Virus record (IMG/VR): IMGVR_UViG_3300032331_001543
Location: 1-39,680 of that record
Reading direction: 5' to 3' (one strand)
DNA: 39,680 nucleotides
Source of the DNA: a virus
A program made the position numbers and the translations under genes. The notes beneath the pieces are model-generated. The model saw only the letters and a list, made by a program, of their open reading frames with translations. It was not told where the DNA came from and searched no databases. This document shows, one piece after another, positions 15,052-23,146 of this stretch (position 1 is the stretch's first letter; each line of letters opens with the position of its first letter).

Positions 15052-15525
15052 ATGGCCAACCAATACGATGACGACTACGACTACGAAGAAGATAATTCTG
15101 ATAGCAGTGGTCCAGCAAACCTTCGTAAGGCTTTGAAAAAGGCTGAGAAGGAACGCAAAGCTCTTGAGGAGCAACTTGCTGCTGTTAGAACGGACCTTCG
15201 TGAACGCTCAGTCCGAGACGTTTTGGAGACTAAGGGTGTCAATTCTAAGATCGCTAAGTTTATTCCTAGTGACATTCAGGCACCCGAACAGATTGCTGCT
15301 TGGTTGGACGAGAACGCTGATGTGTTCGGGTTCACAACTAATGAGCAGTCGCAACCAGCGGAATTGTCCCCAGAGGCAGTTACCGAACAACGTATTAATG
15401 CTTCCGCTTCGACAGGTATTACTCCTGGTCGTGATGAGGATTTGGCTAACAAAATTGCTAATGCTCAGTCTAAGGAAGAATTGATGGCGTTGATGGGTAT
15501 CACTTCTTTGGGTCGAGTTCGCTAG
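15052..15525 (+). CDS. Putative scaffolding protein, 157 aa
   Basis: It lies directly upstream of the major capsid gene, the normal place for a scaffold. The ATG at 15052 follows AAAGGGAG at eight bases and gives MANQYDDDYDYEEDN; a start at 15004 lacks a site. The acidic N-terminus is followed by a charged coiled-coil-like helix (about residues 21-55, LRKALKKAEKERKALEEQL) and an acidic, probably flexible C-terminal half, as in many scaffolds. No protease motif is visible. Confidence 0.8.
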   Translation: MANQYDDDYDYEEDNSDSSGPANLRKALKKAEKERKALEEQLAAVRTDLRERSVRDVLETKGVNSKIAKFIPSDIQAPEQIAAWLDENADVFGFTTNEQSQPAELSPEAVTEQRINASASTGITPGRDEDLANKIANAQSKEELMALMGITSLGRVR

Positions 15526-15561
15526 CCACATTCATTCAAACTATTGTAAAGGAGTAAGAAT

Positions 15562-16773
15562 ATGTCGAACACACCTTATGGTTCAACTAATACTTACACT
15601 GACACATCGGGTTCTTCGCTCGGTACCTCTCTGGTACAGGCCGCGTATGACCGGTATGTCGAATTCGCACTTCGTGCGGTCCCACTTATCCGCGATGTAG
15701 CAGATAAGCGCCCAGTACAGCAGGCTATGCCTGGTTCATCTGTAGTGTTCCAGCTTTACAGCGACCTTGCTAAGGCTACTTCAGTTCTTTCTGAAACTGT
15801 TGACCCTGATGCTATCGGTTTTGGTAACACAACTTCTGTATCAGTAACCCTTGCAGAATACGGTAACGCTGCTCTTGCAACTCGCAAACTTGAACTGTTC
15901 AGCCTTTCTGACGTTGACCCAGCAATCGCTGATATCATCGCCTTCAACATGGCTGACAGTGTTGACGAAGTTGCACAGAACGAACTTCGTACCGGTACCA
16001 ACGTTATCTACGGTGACGGAACTTCTACCACTACTGTAACTTCAGCAGGTATCATCACTTCAGCAGACCTTCGTAAGGCTGTTGCTAAGTTGCGTACCAA
16101 CAAGGCTGTTCCACGAGTTGACGACCTATACTGGTGTGGTATCCACCCAGAGGTTTCACACGACCTTCGTGCAGAGACCGGTTCAGGCGCATGGCGCGAT
16201 GCCCACATCTACAACGAGTCAGGTGCAGGTCAGTTGTGGCCAGGCGCTATCGGTGTTTATGAAGGTGCTATGTACGTTGAGTCGCCTCGTTTGTACTCTG
16301 GTGTTACCAATGGTATCCAGGCTTACGAAGGTGCTTCAACTGGTACAGGTTCATTCACCAACACTGGTGGTTCAGCAGGTACTTCAGGAACCAAGACAAT
16401 CACCCTAACGGCTGCTACCACTTCAGGTACACCACAGGTTGGCTACTTGGTAACTGGCACCAACGTTGGAACTGGCGCACGTATCACCGCTATCTCTAGC
16501 GATGGTCTAACCCTTACCGTTGACACCAACAACTCTGGTACTGTTTCTGGAACAATCACATTCCAGCCAACTGTAAAGGTTTACCGCACACTAGTTGCAG
16601 GTAAGCAAGCACTTGCTGAAGCAGTAGCCGAAGAACCACACGTAGTTATCGGCCCTGTTGTTGACAAGTTGATGCGTTTCCGCCCAATCGGTTGGTACGG
16701 CGTACTTGGTTTCAAGATTTACCGTCAAGAAGCCTTGTACCGCATTGCGACCTCTTCAAGCATCGCAAGCTAA
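15562..16773 (+). CDS. Major capsid protein, N4-gp56 type
   Basis: The 403-residue product forms the capsid shell. The sequence style at residues 40-150 (DKRPVQQAMPGSSVVFQ, LATRKLELFSLSDVDPAI) and the C-terminal GWYGVLGFKIYRQEALYR match N4-gp56-like capsid proteins with an HK97 fold. Residues about 255-336 look like an inserted glycine- and threonine-rich beta domain (GTSGTKTITLTAATTSG...TLTVDTNN), probably exposed on the shell. Strong AAAGGAG site. Codons are mostly C-ended and optimised, unlike the T-ended neighbours, consistent with very high expression. A large hairpin follows. Confidence 0.92.
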   Translation: MSNTPYGSTNTYTDTSGSSLGTSLVQAAYDRYVEFALRAVPLIRDVADKRPVQQAMPGSSVVFQLYSDLAKATSVLSETVDPDAIGFGNTTSVSVTLAEYGNAALATRKLELFSLSDVDPAIADIIAFNMADSVDEVAQNELRTGTNVIYGDGTSTTTVTSAGIITSADLRKAVAKLRTNKAVPRVDDLYWCGIHPEVSHDLRAETGSGAWRDAHIYNESGAGQLWPGAIGVYEGAMYVESPRLYSGVTNGIQAYEGASTGTGSFTNTGGSAGTSGTKTITLTAATTSGTPQVGYLVTGTNVGTGARITAISSDGLTLTVDTNNSGTVSGTITFQPTVKVYRTLVAGKQALAEAVAEEPHVVIGPVVDKLMRFRPIGWYGVLGFKIYRQEALYRIATSSSIAS

Positions 16774-16788
16774 CAACCCCTCTTGAGA

Positions 16789-16820
16789 GTTACCCCCGTC
16801 AGATAGTGGGCGGGGGTAAC
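16789..16820 (+). terminator. Post-capsid hairpin terminator or attenuator
   Basis: GTTACCCCCG (16789-16798) and CGGGGGTAAC (16811-16820) form a perfect ten-pair stem with a 12-base loop, extended by TTGAG/CTCAA outside. No long T-run follows, but strong GC hairpins without one can act as terminators in actinobacteria. It would limit transcription of tail genes relative to the capsid. Confidence 0.7.
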
Positions 16821-16855
16821 CCCTCAAACCCTTTCAAGTTTTTAAGGAGCAGACA

Positions 16856-17125
16856 GTGACCCAATACTACTTCATTCCACCTACAGTAGATGAAGGTCCT
16901 GCCGGCGACAATCGCCTATTTTGGCGTTATAAGATTACTCGCGCAGACACGGTAATCAAAAACCCTGACGGATCATATTCCCATTACCGTTCACCAGGTA
17001 TTGACCAACTGGAACCTGGAACTACTTTTTATCAAGGTGGACACATTTACCCTATTGACGAGGGCGAACGTCAAAATCTTATTAATCATGGTTACGCTTC
17101 ACAGATTGTTACGGTACCTCAATGA
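16856..17125 (+). CDS. Hypothetical protein, 89 aa
   Basis: It starts with GTG preceded by AAGGAGCAGACA. The protein (MTQYYFIPPTVDEG...) looks like a small beta domain with many aromatic residues. Its position between capsid and fibre genes suggests a minor virion or adaptor part. No family recognised. The stop overlaps the next start (ATGA). Confidence 0.7.
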   Translation: MTQYYFIPPTVDEGPAGDNRLFWRYKITRADTVIKNPDGSYSHYRSPGIDQLEPGTTFYQGGHIYPIDEGERQNLINHGYASQIVTVPQ

Positions 17126-17469
17126 AACCTGGTCGGTATAATTTTGCTTTTGTTCAAGGTGACACATGGACTACTGCACCGCAGTGGAAAATAAATAATG
17201 CTTACGTCAATGTTGACGGTTACACCGCCAAGTTAACTGTTCGTAAAGCTGTAACTTCTGCCGCTTCAGTGTTTGAGTTTTCTACAGAAAATGGTCGAAT
17301 CACTGTTGGTTCTTATGATGGCAAGTTTACTTTAACTGCTGTACCTGCCGACACTGCTAGTGTCCCTGCCGGTAATTATGTTTACGATTTTGATGTTGTT
17401 TCTTCTGGTGGCGTTTCCACCACTTTACTTTCTGGTGGTTTTCAGGTTATTAAACAGGTGAGCCAATGA
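17122..17469 (+). CDS. Putative immunoglobulin-like virion protein, 115 aa
   Basis: The sequence is a string of alternating hydrophobic strands (FAFVQGDTW...YTAKLTVRKAV...KFTLTAVPAD...YVYDFDVVS) ending in GGFQVIKQV, the pattern of a single beta-sandwich domain such as those in baseplate or fibre attachment proteins. It is coupled by four-base overlaps to the gene before and to the fibre gene after, so it may be the anchor of that fibre (inference). Confidence 0.7.
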   Translation: MKPGRYNFAFVQGDTWTTAPQWKINNAYVNVDGYTAKLTVRKAVTSAASVFEFSTENGRITVGSYDGKFTLTAVPADTASVPAGNYVYDFDVVSSGGVSTTLLSGGFQVIKQVSQ

Positions 17470-19682
17470 CAACTTACGACATTCAAACTACTTCCGTTGT
17501 TGAAATTCCAACAACTGTTAATGTGCTTGATGCTACGGTTTCTTCTGTTAATGTTGTTGAAGTTGGCCTGATTGGTCCACAAGGTGGTGTTGGTGCTACT
17601 GGCCCACAAGGAACTACTGGTGACACTGGACCGCAAGGTGATCCTGGTATTGTTGAACAACCTACCGCACCATCTAATACTGACATTTTATGGCTTGATA
17701 CCTCAATCGAAGGTATTTCTCCTTACAACATTTTGAATGTTAAATCTTATGGTGCCGAAGGTGATGGTGCCACTGATGATACTTTAGCTTTACAGGCTGC
17801 TCTTGATGCTGCTGTCCCAGGACAAACAGTGTTTTTACCTCACGGGCAATACATGATTTCTGCACCACTAATTTTACCACGCAGTGTTTGTATCGAAGGT
17901 GAACATTCTGCTCGTTGGGAGTATGCAAACAATTATGCTTCTGCCCCAACTGGGATCAAACTTTTGCCTACATTTTCTGGCGTTGCTGCTATCTGGATGA
18001 AAGACCAAGAACAAGGTAGTCTTTCTCAAAGAAACGGTGGCCAAACAATTAAGAACTTGTCACTTGATGGTAACCGTATTTATCATTACATTGATGAAAC
18101 TGGTGGCACTAATACAACTAACCCTGTTCCAGACCCTTCATCTAATACTGTTTCAATTACTAATGCTTCATACAGTTCAGGGACTTTAACTATAACTGCT
18201 AATAATACTTTCAGTGCAGGGGATAGGGTTGTTCTTTATGGCATCCAGTCGCCAACATACAATGGTTACAACGGGCAATACACCATTAACACTGCTAGTT
18301 CTACACAGTTCACTGTAACTGCTTTCAATAATTATGGAACACCAACGGTTAAATCTTGGGCCACTGCTAAAAAAAATCCTATTCATGGTATTTATGCTTC
18401 TGGTTCTGTTTGGTCTGTTCGTCTAGAGAATGTTAATGTTTCTTGGTTTACTGGTGACGGTATTCTTCTTGGCAGGTACAAGAGAACTAGCGGAACAATT
18501 TACGGACCTTTGGGATGGGAATTTAATAATGTTGAAGCGCATGGAAATAAAGGAAATGGTTTCAGTTTATTATCCATGACAGATTCACAGCTTAACGATT
18601 GTCTTGCTGGAGCAAATTATTTTGACGGCTTTTGGATGAACGTTTGTGGCGACAACATTTTCAGTGGATGCCGTGCAGTATGGAACTTGAAGCATGGTTT
18701 TCACATCACTGGTTACTCTTACAATAACTGCAACATTACTGGTTTCACCACTGACCGAAATTATTATCATGGCATTTATGTTGATAATGTTAGTGGATAC
18801 GGTCCTATCACTTTAACTGGTATTACATTAAACCGTGATGGTAAAACTGAAGATACTTCTGACCGTAGTGCTGGACTTAAAATTGAAGGTCTGACCGCAC
18901 CTGTTTCTGTTAGCAACATTGTTACTACAGTTTACAAAGATGATGACACTGTTACTGGTGTTGCTTCACCTTATTACGGTATGAAAGTTTCTGGAACTTC
19001 AGACACTCGTGTTCAAGTTGAAAGTGCCATGCTTGTTGGAACTAATGCCGGATACTTAAAAACCAGTGATAGTTCAATCCTTGATCTAGGTACAAACATT
19101 GTTACTGGTGTCGCTGCTACTACTTTCCCTTTTGCTCCAACTTTTACATCTAATGATTTGAAACTTGCTAACGGCAAAGCGTTAACCATTGATTTACCAA
19201 ACGTGTATTCTTACATTCTTAAAGCAAAACAGGGCAGTAATGCTAGCCGTTTCACTATTGATGGTAATGGTTTACATTCCTGGGGCGATGGAACGAATGC
19301 TGTTGATACCACTTTGTATCGTTTCTATGCTAATGGTTTGAAAACAGATGGCGATTTAACAGTTGCAAATGCTTTGTATCCTAAAACTGTTATAGCATCT
19401 GGTGATTCACCTATTCTTAAAACAGCAAACTTTACTGTTCAAACTTTTGAAACTAACTTTGTTGTTACAGGGACTGGAACAGTAACAGTAACTTTACCAA
19501 CTGCTACTGCTGGTAGAAATGTAAGAATACTTAACAAGAGTGCTAATGCTATTATTTCTGCTTCATCAAATGTTTATCCAAAAAATTCAGCAACTTTAAC
19601 TTCAACAATTATTGGTGCAGGTTCTTCAGGTACATCAGCACTTCTTGTCGCTGATGGCACTAACTGGTATGTGATGGCTTAG
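17466..19682 (+). CDS. Tail fibre or spike with collagen-like stretch and beta-helix
   Basis: The 738-residue protein starts with a short beta region, then carries collagen-like Gly-X-Y repeats at about residues 36-61 (GPQGGVGATGPQG...). From residue 90 (ILNVKSYGAEGDGATDD) it has the start of a pectate-lyase-type right-handed beta-helix, common in phage spikes that bind or cut surface sugars. An Ig-like insert (about 228-298) interrupts the helix. The last 75 residues look like a trimerisation or knob domain. Substrate cannot be read from the sequence. Confidence 0.9.
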   Translation: MTTYDIQTTSVVEIPTTVNVLDATVSSVNVVEVGLIGPQGGVGATGPQGTTGDTGPQGDPGIVEQPTAPSNTDILWLDTSIEGISPYNILNVKSYGAEGDGATDDTLALQAALDAAVPGQTVFLPHGQYMISAPLILPRSVCIEGEHSARWEYANNYASAPTGIKLLPTFSGVAAIWMKDQEQGSLSQRNGGQTIKNLSLDGNRIYHYIDETGGTNTTNPVPDPSSNTVSITNASYSSGTLTITANNTFSAGDRVVLYGIQSPTYNGYNGQYTINTASSTQFTVTAFNNYGTPTVKSWATAKKNPIHGIYASGSVWSVRLENVNVSWFTGDGILLGRYKRTSGTIYGPLGWEFNNVEAHGNKGNGFSLLSMTDSQLNDCLAGANYFDGFWMNVCGDNIFSGCRAVWNLKHGFHITGYSYNNCNITGFTTDRNYYHGIYVDNVSGYGPITLTGITLNRDGKTEDTSDRSAGLKIEGLTAPVSVSNIVTTVYKDDDTVTGVASPYYGMKVSGTSDTRVQVESAMLVGTNAGYLKTSDSSILDLGTNIVTGVAATTFPFAPTFTSNDLKLANGKALTIDLPNVYSYILKAKQGSNASRFTIDGNGLHSWGDGTNAVDTTLYRFYANGLKTDGDLTVANALYPKTVIASGDSPILKTANFTVQTFETNFVVTGTGTVTVTLPTATAGRNVRILNKSANAIISASSNVYPKNSATLTSTIIGAGSSGTSALLVADGTNWYVMA

Positions 19683-19689
19683 GGGAATA

Positions 19690-20922
19690 ATGAGTGTATT
19701 AAAATACTGGAATGGCACATCTTGGGTTGAAGCTATTGTTGGTGCTAAAGGTGATACCGGTAATAGCGGTATTGTTGATGTGACTTCACCGATTGTTAAC
19801 AGTGGTTCTTCTACTTCTGCAATCGTTGGGATCAATGATGCTACTACTTCTCAAAAGGGTGCAGTTCAATTAACTGATTCAACTTCATCTACTAGCACTA
19901 CAACGGCGGCTACGCCAAATAGTGTCAAGTCTGCGTATGATTTAGCGGATGGCAAAGTTTCATCAATTAGTAATGCGCCTAGTGATACTACAATTACTAT
20001 TGCTGGCACAACTACAGCACCAACAGTTAAGGTGAACACTTCTGTTATTGCGCCATTAGCTTCGCCAGCATTAACAGGTACACCAACTACACCCACTGCG
20101 GCAGTAGATACGAACACTACACAAATTGCTTCTACTGCTTTCGTTGTTGGTCAAGGTTATGCAAAAGTATCTGGTCAAACTTTTACTGGTGCTATTACTG
20201 CACCTAACATTACTGATACGGGTTTAAGTACATCTGGTATTGTTACTAACACTACTGGTGGTTTGTTGGGTACAGTTGTTAGTGTTCCAGTCGCAAACGG
20301 TGGAACAAATGCTACTGATGCAGCAACCGCAAGAACTAATCTTGGTGCTATTAGTCAAAGTAACGTAAACGGTTATTTGAATGGTTCGACAACAGGTCTG
20401 GACTTGTATCCAAAGTTTAATGCTTTAGGTACTACTGCTGGTACTGCCATGACTTCTGGAATTATCCGCACTACAACGTTTGTGCCAATGTCAAACATCA
20501 GTGTCAGTAACGTTAGCGTTATTGTTACGAATGTTAAATCAACTTCTAGTGCAACTACGGAGTTTGGGCGTTTCGCTTTAGCAAGTTATGACGGAACTTC
20601 TGCTTATACAATTTTGGCAAGGACAGCACAACAAAATAGTTTGATTACTAATGGTTTTGGAACAGTATCTGGATTAACAACTATTGCTTTGGATAGCACA
20701 GTGAACCTTACTGCTGGCACAACCTATGCCATTTTGTTCTTGTGGTATTCCAATGGAACAATCACGACAGCACCATCAATAGCAGGCTCAACAGTATCAA
20801 CAACAATCTCGTTCGCTAACCCTAAGATGGGAACATCATCAACAGGTAACACTGACATTAGTGCAACATCAGTTACAGCATCAGCAGCAGCAGCAGCAAT
20901 ATCTTGGGCAAGGTTAACCTAA
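19690..20922 (+). CDS. Tail fibre protein, 410 aa
   Basis: After a short N-terminal VGAKGDTGNSG stretch come classic fibre repeats: QKGAVQLTDSTSS...NSVKSAYDLADGK, then PLASPALTGTPTTPTAA...QIASTAFV, seen in many tail fibres. The C-terminal 190 residues look like a separate beta-rich tip (TTTFVPMSNISVSNVSV). It follows the spike gene after seven bases. It may form a second receptor-binding fibre or a short shaft attached to the spike. Confidence 0.88.
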   Translation: MSVLKYWNGTSWVEAIVGAKGDTGNSGIVDVTSPIVNSGSSTSAIVGINDATTSQKGAVQLTDSTSSTSTTTAATPNSVKSAYDLADGKVSSISNAPSDTTITIAGTTTAPTVKVNTSVIAPLASPALTGTPTTPTAAVDTNTTQIASTAFVVGQGYAKVSGQTFTGAITAPNITDTGLSTSGIVTNTTGGLLGTVVSVPVANGGTNATDAATARTNLGAISQSNVNGYLNGSTTGLDLYPKFNALGTTAGTAMTSGIIRTTTFVPMSNISVSNVSVIVTNVKSTSSATTEFGRFALASYDGTSAYTILARTAQQNSLITNGFGTVSGLTTIALDSTVNLTAGTTYAILFLWYSNGTITTAPSIAGSTVSTTISFANPKMGTSSTGNTDISATSVTASAAAAAISWARLT

Positions 20923-21026
20923 TGTCTAAATGTCGTACAGGTTGCCCAACGCAAGACCATGAAACGTATGGTGATTGTCTGCAAAATGCTAACATAGGGA
21001 TAGACAAAACCAGTTTAAGGAGTTAA
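20922..21026 (+). CDS. Miniature CRTGCPTQDH-motif protein, 34 aa
   Basis: The frame starts at a TAATG overlap with the fibre gene and encodes MSKCRTGCPTQDHETYGDC. The first 20 residues nearly duplicate the start of the next gene product, so this is a shortened tandem paralogue. Three cysteines and a histidine suggest a small metal-binding knuckle. The next gene's GGAG site lies at its 3' end. Confidence 0.65.
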   Translation: MSKCRTGCPTQDHETYGDCLQNANIGIDKTSLRS

Positions 21027-21028
21027 CT

Positions 21029-21346
21029 ATGGCATGTCGAACAGGATGCCCCACTCAAGATCATTCATCGTGGGGTGATTGCCTTCGTGCATCTAACTTG
21101 CAACTCAATGCAGGTGATGCTGCATCTAACAAATTGATGCCGAGTAAAAAGTGGAATGGTGAACTTGATGCTTATGCTTCTGCTAGGGCGCAAGGTATCC
21201 AACCTGCTGGCACTCAACGCCACCAGATTGAGGCCGCTTTGAAAGCTAGTGAAACTATTGGTCGGGCATATGATGCAGGGAAAATGCCACCGGCACAAAA
21301 ACTTACTAAGGCACACGGCCAAGTAATGACGGAAGTGGGTATGTAA
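21029..21346 (+). CDS. CRTGCPTQDH-motif protein, 105 aa
   Basis: The N-terminus (MACRTGCPTQDHSSWGDCLRAS) is the full-length version of the motif in the 34-residue gene before it. The remainder is helical and includes a region rich in Ala, Gln and Lys (EAALKASETIGRAYDAG). Proteins of this type occur beside DUF6321-like genes in phages of aquatic bacteria, from memory. A minor virion role is likely. TTAAGGAG precedes the ATG. Confidence 0.75.
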   Translation: MACRTGCPTQDHSSWGDCLRASNLQLNAGDAASNKLMPSKKWNGELDAYASARAQGIQPAGTQRHQIEAALKASETIGRAYDAGKMPPAQKLTKAHGQVMTEVGM

Positions 21347-21606
21347 TGGCTAAAGATCCTCGATTAGCTCGTGCAGGTGTTTCTGGTTACAACAAACCGA
21401 AGGCTACACCTAATCATCCAACTAAATCGCATGTGGTTGTTGCCAAGGAAGGTGACAAGGTTAAGACTATTCGTTTTGGCCAGCAAGGTGTAAAAGGTTC
21501 CCCTGATGGGTCTAAACGTAATGAAGCGTTTAAGGCTCGTCATGCAAGTAACATTGCCAAGGGCAAAATGTCTGCGGCTTATTGGGCTAACAAGGTGAAA
21601 TGGTAA
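21346..21606 (+). CDS. DUF6321-like small virion protein, 86 aa
   Basis: The sequence MAKDPRLARAGVSGYNKPK...SHVVVAKEGDKVKTIRFGQQG, ending in KGKMSAAYWANKVKW, matches a phage protein type I remember as DUF6321. It is strongly basic with a short beta core and a conserved C-terminal segment. Its function is not established to my knowledge. Starts and stops overlap neighbours by one base (TAATG). Confidence 0.8.
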   Translation: MAKDPRLARAGVSGYNKPKATPNHPTKSHVVVAKEGDKVKTIRFGQQGVKGSPDGSKRNEAFKARHASNIAKGKMSAAYWANKVKW

Positions 21607-21791
21607 TGGCAACTAAAAAAGGTATGGGCTTTAAGGCCGCACAAAAATCAATCGCTAAGAAGCAGGGTATCCCTATGAAGAACGCTGGCGCTATTTTGGC
21701 TGCTGGCGCTCGCAAAGCTAGCCCTGCTGCTTTGAAAGCAAACCCTAATCTCAAGAAAGTATCTGGCGTTAAAGCCAAGAAAGGTAAGTAA
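21606..21791 (+). CDS. Small basic helical protein, 61 aa
   Basis: MATKKGMGFKAAQKSIAKKQG... followed by AGAILAAGARKASPAALKANP is a lysine- and alanine-rich sequence that recurs, from memory, among small phage proteins encoded near DUF6321-like genes. It is probably nucleic-acid binding or virion-associated. The ATG at 21606 overlaps the preceding stop; a start at 21600 would add two residues. Confidence 0.75.
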   Translation: MATKKGMGFKAAQKSIAKKQGIPMKNAGAILAAGARKASPAALKANPNLKKVSGVKAKKGK

Positions 21792-21793
21792 CC

Positions 21794-21925
21794 ATGTGTA
21801 AAGAATGTGGATGCAACAAAATCCGTATCGGCTCAACGTCAGGTGACAACAAAACTGGTCGCCCAGATTTGCCAGGTGGCGGCTATTCAGGTGTTGGTGG
21901 CCGACCAATGCCAAAAGGTAAATAA
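21794..21925 (+). CDS. Small cysteine-containing glycine-rich protein, 43 aa
   Basis: The frame reads MCKECGCNKIRIGS... and continues with a glycine-rich tail (PGGGYSGVGGRPMPKG). Three cysteines in the first seven residues (C2, C5, C7) could bind metal. It sits two bases after the previous stop with AAGGTAAG upstream. Function unknown; part of a row of very small genes (20922-21925). Confidence 0.65.
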   Translation: MCKECGCNKIRIGSTSGDNKTGRPDLPGGGYSGVGGRPMPKGK

Positions 21926-21953
21926 CAAAAACTTCTATTCAAGGTAGGTAAAC

Positions 21954-22217
21954 ATGACTTACGTTCCAGGTCGTACAGTCCAATACCACATGAATCGTTT
22001 AGCAGGCACCCTTAATGCTTTTGATGTACCAACATTGGATGCACAGGGTGCCGCTAACGTTTATGCAGGAACCACAGGGCTAGGTATTGTTGGTGCGTTA
22101 AACACTAAAGCTGGTATCACTAACCCTAAAAACTACCTTGAACTTCAAGGTGTACTAAATTATCTTGCCGGCACTTCTGGTTACGGTGAGCAGGAAGCCG
22201 CTGCGAGGATTGCATGA
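21954..22217 (+). CDS. Hypothetical protein, 87 aa
   Basis: The protein has mixed helix and loop sequence with several glycines (LGIVGALNTKAG) and no membrane segment. It ends in an ATGA overlap with the adaptor gene. AAGGTAGG is seven bases before the ATG. Probably a virion assembly factor by position; no family recognised. Confidence 0.7.
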   Translation: MTYVPGRTVQYHMNRLAGTLNAFDVPTLDAQGAANVYAGTTGLGIVGALNTKAGITNPKNYLELQGVLNYLAGTSGYGEQEAAARIA

Positions 22218-23137
22218 CAACTTTTTCCCAACTCACTGACGAAGTTATTATCAACCTTGCAGGTTACACACAACGTCAAGACCAAGCAACGTATCTTGTT
22301 GCAGCAATAACCGACACACCTACATCTAGCAACTATGATAAAAGCGATCCGTATTATCAGGTTCAAGTTCAAGATGGTACCACTTTGTCTCGCGGTATGG
22401 TTGAAGTTGATGATGAACTCATTTGGATTGACAACTTTGACCAGGTAAACAACATTGGGTATGTTTCCCCTAATGGTCGTGGCTATCGTGGTACCACTGT
22501 AGCACCACACGATAATGGTTCTCGTGTAACTATCAACCCTGCGTTCCCTCGTAGTGTTGTACAAAAAAACATCAATAATGCTATCCAAGCTGTGTACCCT
22601 GATTTGTTTGGTGTTTACTACACCACATTCCCATTCATTGCTGCACGTAACACTTACGTTTTACCTACTGATGCGTTAAATGTTTTGTCTGTTTCTTGGC
22701 AAACCATTGGTCCTTCTAAGGAATGGTTACCGGTACGCAAGTGGCGTATAGATAAAAACGCTAACATTGCTGCGTTTTCAAGTAACCGCACTGTTTCGAT
22801 CTATGACGGCATTGTTCCTGGTCGTACTGTGCAGGTTGTTTACAGTAAGAAACCTACAGAGTTGACGTTACCGTCTGATGATTTAACTGATTCAGGTTTG
22901 CAGGATTCTGAACGTGAAGTAATTATTCTTGGTGCTGCTTGGCGTACTGCCGCATACTTGGATGCTCCTCGTGTTACTGCCATGTCGGTTGAAGCTGATG
23001 CGCTTGACCAGTCTAACCCTTCGGGTGCTGGTACTCAGGTGTCTCGTTATTTGTTTGCCCAATACCAGAATCGTTTACAAACTGCGATTCGCCGTCAAGA
23101 AGAACTGTATCCAGTTCGAGTCCACTACACCCGCTAA
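22214..23137 (+). CDS. Putative head-tail adaptor or tail tubular A-like protein, 307 aa
   Basis: The N-terminal region contains a small beta insertion (QVQDGTTLSRGMVEVDDELIW), and residues 115 onward have the helix-strand pattern of podovirus adaptors: VVQKNINNAIQAVYPDLF, then a beta sheet and DSEREVIILGAAWRTAAYL, ending with helices and arginines. Such adaptors dock under the portal. Its length exceeds the 200 residues usual in T7-like proteins because of the N-terminal insertion. Function is inferred from pattern and gene order. Confidence 0.65.
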   Translation: MTTFSQLTDEVIINLAGYTQRQDQATYLVAAITDTPTSSNYDKSDPYYQVQVQDGTTLSRGMVEVDDELIWIDNFDQVNNIGYVSPNGRGYRGTTVAPHDNGSRVTINPAFPRSVVQKNINNAIQAVYPDLFGVYYTTFPFIAARNTYVLPTDALNVLSVSWQTIGPSKEWLPVRKWRIDKNANIAAFSSNRTVSIYDGIVPGRTVQVVYSKKPTELTLPSDDLTDSGLQDSEREVIILGAAWRTAAYLDAPRVTAMSVEADALDQSNPSGAGTQVSRYLFAQYQNRLQTAIRRQEELYPVRVHYTR

Positions 23138-23146
23138 GGAACCATT

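Noticed and set aside
17573-17650. DNA repeat in the collagen-like part of the spike gene
   Set aside because: The repetition follows from Gly-X-Y codons and needs no separate explanation.
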